This document shows, in pieces, positions 38,603-47,276 of a DNA stretch of 64,000 bases (position 1 is its first letter; each line of letters opens with the position of its first letter). Made by a program: the position numbers and the translations under genes. This DNA comes from Allobosea sp. 117 (lineage in GTDB: Bacteria > Pseudomonadota > Alphaproteobacteria > Rhizobiales > Xanthobacteraceae): positions 1 through 64,000 of the forward strand of contig NZ_JNLC01000011.1 in the NCBI RefSeq assembly GCF_000702305.1, written 5' to 3'. A model generated the notes under the pieces. That model worked only from the letters and a program-made list of their open reading frames with translations. It searched no databases and was not told the origin of the DNA.

Positions 38603-39898
38603 TCAGCGCCTTTCGAGACGGATCTGCACCAGATAGGGGTCGATCGCGGCAAGCGTGCGTTCAAGCGCGCCGCTGAAGGAATCGATAGTCGCCTGCGCCG
38701 CCCCGACCATGCGGCGGCGATGCGTCTCGTCGGTCATCAGCGCATAGGCCGCGTCGGCGAGCGTATTGGCGTCCGTCACCTGCTCGGCGCCGGCGTTCTC
38801 GTCGAGCCGGGCGTAGAGTTCCTCGAAATTCGTCACCGTCGGGCCGTGCAGGATCGCCGCCTCCAGCCGGATCGGCTCGATCGGGTTCTGGCCGCCATGA
38901 CGGATCAGCGAGCCCCCGAGGAAGGCGACCGGACAGAGCCGGTAGAACAGACCGAGCTCGCCGATGGTGTCGGCGACATAGATCTGCGTGCCGCGATCGG
39001 GAAGGAAGCCGTCGCTGCGTAGCACCGCCGGCATCTGGAGGTCCTGCGCCGCCCGCACCACGTCGAGGCCGCGCTCAGGATGGCGCGGGGCGATGATGGT
39101 GAGGAGCCGCGGCAGCGAGGGACGCAGCATGGCGTGGGCGGCGATGATGATCTCCTCCTCGCCCGGATGGGTCGAGGCGGCGACGAGCATCTGGCGGCCC
39201 TGCGTCGCCTTGCGCAGGGCATCGAAGGCTACGAGGTCGACGGGCGGCGGCGGCGAGTCGAATTTGAGGTTGCCGGTGACGGAGACGCGGGTGGCGCCGA
39301 GGCTGGCCAGCCGGTCGCCGTCGCCGCGCCCCTGGACGAGGCACATGTCGACGCGCGCCAGCAGCGCCGCGACACTGCGCTTCAGCCGCAGCCACTTGGC
39401 GAAGGAGCGCGGCGACATGCGGGCGTTCACCAGCATCAGCGGGGTGCCGCGCGCATTCACCTCCATGATGAGGTTCGGCCACAGCTCGGATTCGACCAGA
39501 AGCACGAGGTCGGGCCGCCAGTGCTTGAGGAAGCGGCGCAGGAAGCGCGGCGAATCGAGCGGCACGAACTGGTGCACGATGTCGGGCGGCAGCCGGTCGG
39601 CGGCGAGCCGCGCCGAGGTCACGGTGCCGGAGGTCAGCAGCACGCGGAAGCCGCGCGCCCGCAGCCGGTCCATCAGCGGCATCACCGCGATCATCTCGCC
39701 GACGCTGGCGCCGTGCACCCAGATCAGCGGCCCCTTGGGGCGCGGAGCGCTGGCGATGCCGAAGCGCTCGCCGAGCCGCGCGGGGTCCTCCTTGCCGCGG
39801 CGCAGGCGGCCAGCGAGCATCAGCCGCACGAAGGGCGTCGCCAGGCGTGTGGCCATCCGGTAGAGCCGGATCGGCAGGGTGGTGCGCGGCTTAGCCAC
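38603..39898 (-). CDS. waaA: Kdo transferase
   Basis: 431 residues from a GTG at 39898 that overlaps the end of the acyltransferase gene, with GGAAGG upstream; this gives the usual family length (an upstream frame to 40186 is spurious). The membrane-anchor start RLYRMATRLATPFVRLMLAG is followed by WVHGASVGE (catalytic E68), LLTSGTVTSARLAADRLP, VLLVESELWPNLI, and later VAASTHPGEEEI and GGSLIRHGGQNPIEP. It adds Kdo residues to lipid IVA from CMP-Kdo. Operon with lpxK. Confidence 0.96.
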   Translation of the reverse strand: MAKPRTTLPIRLYRMATRLATPFVRLMLAGRLRRGKEDPARLGERFGIASAPRPKGPLIWVHGASVGEMIAVMPLMDRLRARGFRVLLTSGTVTSARLAADRLPPDIVHQFVPLDSPRFLRRFLKHWRPDLVLLVESELWPNLIMEVNARGTPLMLVNARMSPRSFAKWLRLKRSVAALLARVDMCLVQGRGDGDRLASLGATRVSVTGNLKFDSPPPPVDLVAFDALRKATQGRQMLVAASTHPGEEEIIIAAHAMLRPSLPRLLTIIAPRHPERGLDVVRAAQDLQMPAVLRSDGFLPDRGTQIYVADTIGELGLFYRLCPVAFLGGSLIRHGGQNPIEPIRLEAAILHGPTVTNFEELYARLDENAGAEQVTDANTLADAAYALMTDETHRRRMVGAAQATIDSFSGALERTLAAIDPYLVQIRLERR

Positions 39899-40613
39899 CA
39901 GCCTTCCCCGGAACGTCGCTCTTCGCCGGCGGACGGCCGACGAGTTCCTCGGCGCGGGCGGTGATCTCTTCGAGCTGACGCTGCAGCTCCTGGCGCTTGG
40001 CCTCCAGCATCGCCGCGTCGGCATCGGGGGGAACCCGCACGCCGTCGCCGGCCACCACGGCGGTGCGCCCGAAGGGCAGATGGATCGCCGCGCGGTCCCA
40101 GCTCCTGGCGAGGATGCGGTTCTGCGTGGCAACGGCGACCGGGTAGATCGGCCGCCCGGAATGCTTGGCGATGGTGATGACACCAAGCCCGACGACGCGG
40201 GCGATCTTCGGCACGTCGGCGGTCATCGCGACATTGGTGCCCTCGGACAGGTGCCGGATCATCTCCAGCGTCGCGTTGAAGCCGCCCTTGAGGCGGAAGT
40301 CGCGCCCCTGCGCGCCCGAGCCGCGCACCGCCGCGATGCCGAGCGTCTCGGCGGCGATCGCATTCACGTCGGCGTCGGGGCTGCGCGAGATCATTACACG
40401 GGCGCGATGGTGCGGCTTGACCAAGAAGGGGGTGAGGAAATGCTGTCCGTGCCAGAAGGTGAGGATCAGCGGTAGCTGAAGCTCGACGAGATCATAGAGA
40501 TTGGGCGGCTCCAGCACCACGCGCTGGGTCCGCCAGACGAAGCTCAGATAGCCCGCCATGCTCTTGCCGAGCACGGTACGGACGCTCCGCGAGGTACGCA
40601 GCCTACGCCACAT
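39891..40613 (-). CDS. DUF374 lysophospholipid acyltransferase-like protein
   Basis: 240 residues. The acyltransferase pattern begins with ILTFWHGQHFL (histidine of the HX4D-type motif in altered form), followed by MISRSPDADVNAIAAETLGI, RGSGAQGRDFRLKGG and TADVPKIARVVGLGVI. Family DUF374 is related to LPLATs and always found with waaA in this order. Probably acts on lipid A precursors or phospholipids; the acyl substrate is unknown. Overlaps waaA start; 15 bases after DUF4170. Confidence 0.88.
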   Translation of the reverse strand: MWRRLRTSRSVRTVLGKSMAGYLSFVWRTQRVVLEPPNLYDLVELQLPLILTFWHGQHFLTPFLVKPHHRARVMISRSPDADVNAIAAETLGIAAVRGSGAQGRDFRLKGGFNATLEMIRHLSEGTNVAMTADVPKIARVVGLGVITIAKHSGRPIYPVAVATQNRILARSWDRAAIHLPFGRTAVVAGDGVRVPPDADAAMLEAKRQELQRQLEEITARAEELVGRPPAKSDVPGKAGG

Positions 40614-40628
40614 CGGCTCTGTGGATGC

Positions 40629-40892
40629 CTAGCCGCCGGTGCCGGTCGGCGGCGAGAGGCCGGTCTCCGGGTCCAGAAGGCGGTGCAGATGCACGATGAA
40701 GTAGCGCATATGCGCGTTGTCGACCGTCTGCTGCGCCTTCGCCTTCCAGGCGGCGCGGGCGGTCGCGTAGTTCGGGTAGATGCCGACGATGTCGAGATCG
40801 GCGAGGTCCTTGAACCGCACCCCCTCGAGCGATTCAAGCTCGCCGCCGAACACCAGATGGAGCAGTTGGGGCTCCTGCGAAGTCTCTGTCAT
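40629..40892 (-). CDS. DUF4170 protein
   Basis: 87 residues. The pattern LLHLVFGGELESLEGVRFKD, DLDIVGIYPNYATARAAWKA and MRYFIVHLHRLLDPE covers the full DUF4170 length. Soluble, function unknown; its fixed place between cysQ-like and DUF374 genes suggests a small accessory factor for lipid A/Kdo assembly. That link is inferred only from gene order. Confidence 0.9.
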   Translation of the reverse strand: MTETSQEPQLLHLVFGGELESLEGVRFKDLADLDIVGIYPNYATARAAWKAKAQQTVDNAHMRYFIVHLHRLLDPETGLSPPTGTGG

Positions 40893-40925
40893 GCCGATCG
40901 TCCAAGGAATGCGTGTCGAGCCCGG

Positions 40926-41738
40926 TCAGCGGGCCGCGCGCGCCATGTACGGGTACAGCGCGGCGCCGGCCGAAACCAGAGCACCGTGGCGCGGCACGGC
41001 TGCGTTGTAGGCGAGCGGGACCCCGTCCATGGTGGTTAGACGCCCCCCCGCTTCGTGCACCAAAAGGTCAGCGGCGGCAAGGTCCCAATCGTGTCCATTG
41101 GGCGAGGCGAAGGCCGCGTCGAGCTCGCCGGTTGCCACCCGCGCGATGCGCAACGCCAGCGAGCGGATGCGCGGCACCCGCTCGACCGGCTCATCGAAAC
41201 GGAGGCGGTCGAGCAGCGGTGCGGGTCCGTCGATCCGCGCGCCGGCGACCTGGCCGAGCCCGGAGACGCGGATCGGCTGGCCGTTGCGGGTGGCGCCGGC
41301 GCCGGCGACCGCGACAAAAAGCTCGTCGGTCACAGGGGCGAACAGCGCCGCGGCGACCGGACGGCCTGCCTCGACCAGCGCGGCGGCGACCGCCCAGTCG
41401 GGGCGGCCGGCCATATAGGCGCGGGTGCCGTCGATCGGATCGACGATCCACAGCCGCGACCGCGCCAGCCGGGCGGGATCGTCGACGGTCTCTTCGGAGA
41501 GCCATCCGTAATCCGGCGCCAGCGCGGTGAGCTGCTCGCGCAGCATGGAATCGACCGCGATGTCGGCTTCCGTGACCGGAGAGTCGTTAGCCTTCGACCA
41601 GGACTTCACCCCGGTACGGAACATGGCGAGCGCCACCGCGCCGGCCGCCGCGACGGCATCGGACAGATGCCGGGCGGCAAGCGACGGATCGGCGAGCAGA
41701 TCCTCGCCGGATGCGGGCGGTGTGGAGGCTTCGGCCAT
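40926..41738 (-). CDS. 3'(2'),5'-bisphosphate nucleotidase / inositol monophosphatase-family protein
   Basis: 270 residues. FIG-family metal motifs: LSEETVDD, WIVDPIDGTRAYMAGRPDWA and GHDWDLAAADLLVHEAGG. The sequence is closest in pattern to CysQ (dephosphorylates PAP) among the family, but inositol-phosphatase activity is possible. It is the first gene of the operon leading to waaA and lpxK, as is usual in rhizobia. Confidence 0.88.
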   Translation of the reverse strand: MAEASTPPASGEDLLADPSLAARHLSDAVAAAGAVALAMFRTGVKSWSKANDSPVTEADIAVDSMLREQLTALAPDYGWLSEETVDDPARLARSRLWIVDPIDGTRAYMAGRPDWAVAAALVEAGRPVAAALFAPVTDELFVAVAGAGATRNGQPIRVSGLGQVAGARIDGPAPLLDRLRFDEPVERVPRIRSLALRIARVATGELDAAFASPNGHDWDLAAADLLVHEAGGRLTTMDGVPLAYNAAVPRHGALVSAGAALYPYMARAAR

Positions 41739-41979
41739 GTGAGGGGATTAGGCGTGCAGGCGAGCGTATGCAAGCCGCGCACCGGCCGCATCTTCATTTG
41801 CCGCAGCCCGACGGCCGCCGGCATGGCAAGATTCCGTCAAGCATAGATCGGCTTCGAGCCCTGAATCGGCCCACAAAGAAAGGATCAACCATTTCCCTTA
41901 AGGCCGACGGGAGGATCGCCCGCTAGTCTCGCCTCATGACCGGGGCCACAGAGCCATATAGACCGGCAGGGGAGTGCTT

Positions 41980-42576
41980 ATGAGGCGTCATATCGGAGTG
42001 GGCGGGAGCCTTCCCGCCCAATGGCCCGCCTATGTCGAGACCGACCTTCTCGCGCACGGCATCGCATGGCCGCTGCAACTGGTCGACACGGATGGCGGCG
42101 CCGACGAACATATCCGCAGCGTCGAGCTCCACCACGACCGGCTGGTGATGCGCCGGCGCGTGGCGGGCACGCCGATGCGGCTGGAGCTGCCGCTCGCCGA
42201 CTATGCCGGCATCGCGGTTCGCCTGCTCGATCCCTATGGCGATGACGAGGGCGTCTCGCTCGTGCTGGAGCACGAGGATCCGGCCCTGACGGTGACGCTC
42301 TATTCGGCCGGCCATGCCGACGACGTCGTGGCGCAGTGGCGGCGCTGGAGCGCCGAGCTGGGCCGCCCCATGCTCATGACGCATGCCGACGGGCGGCTCG
42401 AACCCGCCTACCCGATGCTCGGACGCCTGACGGTGGCCGAGGACAAGCCGCGCCGGCGCCGGCGCGGGGCGCTCAAGGGGCGCCGCCCCACCGTCTACCG
42501 GCGGCGGGCCGCCGGCCGGCCGCTCACCGGCCAAGCCGTGCATCGCGGCGAATGCGAGCTCTTCGCGCGGGACTGA
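41980..42576 (+). CDS. DUF6101 family protein
   Basis: 198 residues from the ATG at 41980 (AGGGGAG upstream; a GTG at 41974 is possible). Two-part architecture: a beta-rich first part (LVDTDGGADEHIRSVELHHD, RLVMRRRVAGTPMRLELPLA, EDPALTVTLYSAGHADD) and a basic disordered end (PRRRRRGALKGRRPTVYRRR). No signal peptide. Family limited to alphaproteobacteria, function unknown. Convergent with the methyltransferase gene. Confidence 0.8.
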   Translation: MRRHIGVGGSLPAQWPAYVETDLLAHGIAWPLQLVDTDGGADEHIRSVELHHDRLVMRRRVAGTPMRLELPLADYAGIAVRLLDPYGDDEGVSLVLEHEDPALTVTLYSAGHADDVVAQWRRWSAELGRPMLMTHADGRLEPAYPMLGRLTVAEDKPRRRRRGALKGRRPTVYRRRAAGRPLTGQAVHRGECELFARD

Positions 42577-42592
42577 GGGCCGTCCTGGAAGC

Positions 42593-43348
42593 TCACTTCG
42601 CCTTGGCGGTCAGGAACACCATGCCGGTGTAGCCGCTGCGCACCTCGTGCTCGACGATGCCGATCTTCTCGGTGACGATGTCGGTGGCGACCGCCGAGAA
42701 GGTGTTGAACAGCGACTCCACCGTGAGCGTCATGACCGGATATTGCCGGCCGGCGACGATATAGGCCTCCGATTTCAACAGGAACGCCGCGATCAGCGTG
42801 CCGCCGGGCCGCACGGCGCGGGCGAAGCAGGCGCAGGCGCGGTCGAACTCCGCCTGCACGTTGGTCACCGCCTCGGCGCAGAAGAACATCGTCGCCACGT
42901 CCCACTGGCGCTCGGGCAGGTCGTAGATCGAGCCCTGGCTGATGGTGGCCTTCTCGCGCACGGCGGCGACCGGATCGTCCGGCAGCTCCCAGCCCGGCCC
43001 GTAGGCGTCGCGCACGACCTTCCAGAAATGCGTCCATTGCGGGCGCACCTCGGTCTTCTCCAGCTCGGCCTTCAGCCAGGCGACGTTGCTGCGCGAATAT
43101 TCGAAGGCGGTGAGCGAGCGAGCGCGCGGCAGCGCGCAGAACATCGGATAGAGGTTCGGGCCGGTGCCGACGTCGATGGCGTCGAGCGGCCGGTCGGCCT
43201 CGATGCGCTTGATCGCCTCGCAGGTCATGCGCACGACGAGATCGTCGTCCGGGTGCGGATCCTCGTAATAATGCAGGAAGTAAGCCTCGGAATCGAACTC
43301 GGCCCAGGCTTCCTCGTCGAGATCCGCGTTTCCTGACGACACGTGCAT
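42593..43348 (-). CDS. SAM-dependent methyltransferase of the NNMT/PNMT-like (SCO2525-type) group
   Basis: 251 residues. The N-terminal FDSEAYFLHYYEDPHPDDD and the SAM loop AIDVGTGPNLYPMF match the NNMT/PNMT/TEMT-like group, which methylates small amines or thiols. DVATMFFCAEAVTNVQAEFD and VRPGGTLIAAFLLKSEAY form the rest of the Rossmann core. The substrate is unknown. Same strand as, and downstream of, the GGDEF-EAL gene, but separated by repeats, so probably a separate unit. Confidence 0.8.
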   Translation of the reverse strand: MHVSSGNADLDEEAWAEFDSEAYFLHYYEDPHPDDDLVVRMTCEAIKRIEADRPLDAIDVGTGPNLYPMFCALPRARSLTAFEYSRSNVAWLKAELEKTEVRPQWTHFWKVVRDAYGPGWELPDDPVAAVREKATISQGSIYDLPERQWDVATMFFCAEAVTNVQAEFDRACACFARAVRPGGTLIAAFLLKSEAYIVAGRQYPVMTLTVESLFNTFSAVATDIVTEKIGIVEHEVRSGYTGMVFLTAKAK

Positions 43349-43358
43349 CCTCCGCGTT

Positions 43359-43472
43359 AGAGCCCTTATCGATCAGGTGAAATCACCTGATCGACAGGAA
43401 AGTGCTCTTGATTCAACAGGCCGGAGCATTTCCCGATCGCGAAAGCCGATCAACTTTCGCGGGAAAGGCTCC
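43359..43472. repeat. Composite RIME-like repeat with a 26-base palindrome
   Basis: AGAGCCCTTA...AGTGCTCT encloses a perfect palindrome at 43369-43394 (TCGATCAGGTGA-AA-TCACCTGATCGA). A second unit with CGAAAG...CTTTCG and GGAGC...GCTCC pairing follows to 43472. Related units lie at 19571 and 59357. Confidence 0.8.
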
Positions 43473-43573
43473 AGGTGGCGGGGCGCATCCTAATGGCCTT
43501 TGGGCCAGGAGGGAATCGCCCGCGGCGGGATGTGCACGGATGACGGCGGGTTCCGCCCGAACGGAAAAGAACC

Positions 43574-45847
43574 CTACCCGGCCTGCGCCGAGCGGGCATT
43601 GACCGGCGGCTGGCTGGCCTGCGCCTCGAGCATGGTCGATTTGAGCACGTCGAGCGGCACCGGCCGGCCGAAATAATAGCCCTGCATCGCCGTGCAGCCG
43701 AGGAAGCGCATGGCGGCGGCCTCCGCCTCGCTCTCCACGCCCTCCGCCACCACGTCGATGCCGAGATTGCGCCCGAGCTGCACCGCCGACTGCACGATGG
43801 CGAGCGCGTTGCCGGTGTCGTTGATCTCGCTGACGAAGGAACGGTCGATCTTCAGCCGGTCGAACTTGTAGTCGCACAGATAGCGCAGGCTCGAATAGCC
43901 GGTGCCGAAATCGTCGAGCGCGAGCTGGAAGCCCATGGCGCGGATGAAGTTCATCGTCTCGCGGGTGGCGGAGGACGAATTCATCAGCGCCGTCTCGGTG
44001 ATCTCGAAGACGATGCGGTGGGTCAGCACGCCATGGCGGCGGGCGAGCTCGGTCAGATGGTTGCGAATGCTGCCGCTGCGCAATTGGGCGGGCGACAGGT
44101 TGATGCAGACGTCGATGTTCGGCAGCCGGGCGTAGTCGGCGAAGGCGCGCTCCAGCACCCAGGCGCCGAGCGCCGGCATGAGCCCGGCCTCCTCGGCCAC
44201 CGGAATGAAGACCGAGGGCGGTATCGAGCCCTGCGTCGGGTGGTTCCAGCGCAGCAGCGCCTCCACGCCGGTGATGCGGTTGGAGGCGCAGGAGATCACC
44301 GGTTGGTAGTGCAGCGTGAGCTCGTTGCCGCGGATCGCCGCCTGCAGGTCGGTCTCGACGGTACGGCGGCGCTGCACGTCCTGCGCCATCTCGTCGGAGA
44401 ACACCATGGTCTGGTTGCGGCCGGCGCCCTTGGCGGCATAGAGGGCGATGTCGGCGCTCTGCATCAGCGTGTCGCCGCTCATGCCGTGGTCGGGCGCCGA
44501 GCTGAGGCCGACCGAGGCGGTGATGTGCACGCTCTGGCCGCCGACGGGGAACGGCTCCTGGAAAGCCTCCATCAGGCGGCCGGCGAGGCGGCTGACCCCG
44601 GAATCGCTGTCGGTCGTCGAGAGCACGGCGAATTCGTCGCCGCCGAAACGGGCGAGGAAATCCGCGCTGCCCACATGCTGGCGCAGCCGCTGGCCGACGG
44701 CGCGGATCAACTCATCGCCGGCCTGATGGCCGAGCGTGTCGTTGATGTCCTTGAAGCGGTCGATGTCGAGATAGGCGATGACGATGCGCCGCTTGTCGTC
44801 GGGCCGCAGGCGGTGGATGGCGCCGGAGATGCGCTCAGCGAAGAAATGCCGGTTCGGCAGGCCGGAGAGGGAATCGTGCTTGGCGAGGTGCACCGCCTCG
44901 GCCTCGCGGTTGGCGAGCTCGGTGGAGGCGCGGCTCAGCCGGCGCAGCATGGTGGCGGTGAGCACGCCGGCGCCGAGCAGGCCGAGGACCACCAGAGGCA
45001 GGATGACGGCAAGCAGCACCTGGCCCGGGCGGCGCGGCGTCCAGCTCAGATAGCCGGCGGTGCGCCCCTCGTCCGAGACGAAGGCCTCGGTGACGAGGCT
45101 GGCGTCGGTCGGGCGCTCCTGTGAAAGCGTCAGGTCCGGGAGCAGCAGCAGGCGGCCCAACCCCTGGATGAACTCGTCATCGATGAAGACCACGCTCAGG
45201 AGATAGGACGGCTCGGCGACGTCAAGGTCCGGCGTGACATTGGCGCGGATGGTAATGGCGGTGACGATGGCCGGCTTGCCGTCGATGGAGAGCACGTGCC
45301 CGGCCCAGCGGGCGCTGTCGCGGGCACCGCGCAGCACGGCGTAGCTGTTCTGGCCGGCACCGAATGCATCGGGCCGCTCGATGAGCCGGGCGGGAGCCTG
45401 ACGGAGCACCTCGTCGAGCAGAGCCTGGATCTCCGGCTTGCGGTTGAACTGGTCGGGCGGGTCCATGCGCCCTTCGGAGCGATAGCCGTAGCGGATCGTG
45501 CCGTCGCTGCCGACGATGTAGAGCTCGTCCTGCCCGTAGGTCTCGACCAGGAACAGCCCGATGTTCTCGTCGACCCAGTCGGGGTTCAGCTCCTTGTCGA
45601 TCTGCTGGACCGAGTCGTCCCACCAGGCGACGCTCTTCTGCTCGCTCAGGACGCGCGCGATGCTCTGGTTGACGGCGTTGGAGACGAGCGTGCGCTCGCT
45701 TTCGATCGCCGAGCGGTTCGAGGACCAGCCGGCATAGCCGATGGTGCAGATCAACACGAGCCCGAAGAAGGCGATCGCGGACCCGATGGCTGTGGTCAGG
45801 GAGCGCAGGTTTCCGCCGACCGCCTTTGAGTGTGCCTCGTTTGCCAT
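43574..45847 (-). CDS. CHASE4-type sensor with GGDEF and EAL domains
   Basis: 757 residues from the ATG at 45847. A TM helix at about 20-40, a periplasmic CHASE4-like domain (SVAWWDDSVQQIDKELNPDW; residues 45-265) and a second TM at about 285-305 precede the GGDEF domain. That domain has ARFGGDEFAVL with intact residues but no RxxD inhibitory site (GSAD at that place). The EAL domain shows EALLRWNHP, FEITETALM, LDDFGTGYSS, KIDRSF and VVAEGVE, so phosphodiesterase residues are all present. It likely adjusts cyclic di-GMP in response to an external signal. Stand-alone gene. Confidence 0.93.
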   Translation of the reverse strand: MANEAHSKAVGGNLRSLTTAIGSAIAFFGLVLICTIGYAGWSSNRSAIESERTLVSNAVNQSIARVLSEQKSVAWWDDSVQQIDKELNPDWVDENIGLFLVETYGQDELYIVGSDGTIRYGYRSEGRMDPPDQFNRKPEIQALLDEVLRQAPARLIERPDAFGAGQNSYAVLRGARDSARWAGHVLSIDGKPAIVTAITIRANVTPDLDVAEPSYLLSVVFIDDEFIQGLGRLLLLPDLTLSQERPTDASLVTEAFVSDEGRTAGYLSWTPRRPGQVLLAVILPLVVLGLLGAGVLTATMLRRLSRASTELANREAEAVHLAKHDSLSGLPNRHFFAERISGAIHRLRPDDKRRIVIAYLDIDRFKDINDTLGHQAGDELIRAVGQRLRQHVGSADFLARFGGDEFAVLSTTDSDSGVSRLAGRLMEAFQEPFPVGGQSVHITASVGLSSAPDHGMSGDTLMQSADIALYAAKGAGRNQTMVFSDEMAQDVQRRRTVETDLQAAIRGNELTLHYQPVISCASNRITGVEALLRWNHPTQGSIPPSVFIPVAEEAGLMPALGAWVLERAFADYARLPNIDVCINLSPAQLRSGSIRNHLTELARRHGVLTHRIVFEITETALMNSSSATRETMNFIRAMGFQLALDDFGTGYSSLRYLCDYKFDRLKIDRSFVSEINDTGNALAIVQSAVQLGRNLGIDVVAEGVESEAEAAAMRFLGCTAMQGYYFGRPVPLDVLKSTMLEAQASQPPVNARSAQAG

Positions 45848-46097
45848 TCCCACCAACTCGCACCGCCCCCCGGCGGCTTTCCGAAACCCGCCCGCACGGG
45901 CGGAATACGCAGAACTACGGCGACTCTACCCCCAAAAACTGAACAACATCCTGCATTGAAACCCCGCATTGCGCCGGAACGCAAATTTTATACGCCGCGG
46001 CGATCTCCGGCTATTGCAAACAAATAGTTAATGTTTTATTAAAATTGCACTTAAAATCCTTAACGCTTGGTTGCGTTTCAGAGTCTGCGGCATTGAC

Positions 46098-46853
46098 ATG
46101 GGCAGCAATCTTTCACTTCGTTCTCGGGCAGACAGCCCGCAACTTAATCGTGCGGCAGTTGCCATTGAACACGCGACCTGGAGCCCCATCGGCTTCTTGA
46201 ATTATACCGCCGCCCATCATGCCTATTATGATGAGCTGTTGGAACATTTCGCGGATTTCCAGCTCTGCCTGGTGGACGAGGAGGCCGATTATCCGGTCGC
46301 CGTCGCCTCCTGCGTGCCGGTACGGTGTTCCGGCCCCGACGAACTCCCGCCGGAAGGATGGGACTGGCTGGTGGAACGCGGCTTCGAGCAGCGCGGCGCC
46401 GGCGCCAACATGCTCGGCGCGCTCGCCATCTCGGTGCCGTCGATCCATCGCGGCAAGGGCTATGCCCGCACCATGATCCGCGCGCTGCGCGATCTGGCCG
46501 ACCGGCAGGGCTATAACGGCGTCATCGCGCCGGTGCGCCCGACCCTGAAGGACCGCCACCAGCGCGTCTCGATCCACGACTACATCACCTGGACCGACGA
46601 GCGGGGCCGGCTGTTCGACCCCTGGCTGCGCGCCCACACTTGCGAGGGCGGGCGCGTGGTGCGCCCCTGCGAGCGCTCCATGGTGGTCCGCGAGCGGCTC
46701 GGCTTCTGGGAGACCTGGACCGGGCGCCGCATCGAGACCACGGACGAGTTCACCCTGGAGGGCGGGCTGGTGCCGGTCGCGGTGGATGCCGCGCAGGGCA
46801 TCGGGCTCTATGAGGAGCCGAATGTCTGGGTCGCCTACGGCGCCGGGCACTGA
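46098..46853 (+). CDS. GNAT-like acetyltransferase of unknown substrate
   Basis: 251 residues from the ATG at 46098; no clear ribosome site, and a TTG at 46071 is possible. The acetyl-CoA loop looks like VPSIHRGKGYARTMIRAL (Q/RxxGxG/A type). It is followed by DLADRQGYNGVIAPVRPTLK and an unusual acidic/aromatic C-terminal half (RRIETTDEFTLEGGLVPVAV). The gene lies behind an AT-rich stretch (45980-46070; TTAATGTTTTATTAAAATTG), the strongest promoter-like region in this part of the window. A terminator follows. Confidence 0.75.
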   Translation: MGSNLSLRSRADSPQLNRAAVAIEHATWSPIGFLNYTAAHHAYYDELLEHFADFQLCLVDEEADYPVAVASCVPVRCSGPDELPPEGWDWLVERGFEQRGAGANMLGALAISVPSIHRGKGYARTMIRALRDLADRQGYNGVIAPVRPTLKDRHQRVSIHDYITWTDERGRLFDPWLRAHTCEGGRVVRPCERSMVVRERLGFWETWTGRRIETTDEFTLEGGLVPVAVDAAQGIGLYEEPNVWVAYGAGH

Positions 46854-46885
46854 CGGCACACGGTTTTCTTCATCAAGACGAATGC

Positions 46886-46911
46886 ACGGCGGGCGATGGC
46901 CCGCCGTTTTC
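46886..46911 (+). terminator. Rho-independent terminator after the GNAT gene
   Basis: ACGGCGGGC-GAT-GGCCCGCCGT with TTTTC tail (46886-46911), 30 bases after the stop. Confidence 0.85.
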
Positions 46912-47276
46912 ATTTGTCGTGACGGTCGCGGTCCATCTGTGCCGCCGGTCTCCGCGCGGGCACACAGGCCGACGGGCCGTCACCGGCCCCGAAGCCAGGC
47001 GGGAGGCATTGCGTGCCCATTCCGGCGAACCGGCGAGCACGCCTCGGCGCGGTCGAACTCCGCGCCCTACCGCGAAGCGGCTCAAGCGGAGCGCGGGGAA
47101 GCCGGGTCTACTGTGCGGCACCAAATATTCGCCCGCTCCTCGATGGTATTAATTTGCTGCCGAACGGATACGGACATTTTTTGACGGCCTGCATCCCGCA
47201 CCCCTTGCGTTTCACGTGACGTAGCCGAAACTCCTCGCGCGGCGACCACAAAAACGTCAACACAGGGAAGACTTCG
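46912..47276. other. Upstream region of the calcium-binding-repeat gene
   Basis: No gene seen. The part 47120-47220 is AT-rich (CACCAAATATTCG, GGTATTAATTTGC, GACATTTTTTGACG) and holds a CACGTG palindrome at 47213-47218, so promoter elements for the downstream gene probably lie here. Confidence 0.4.
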
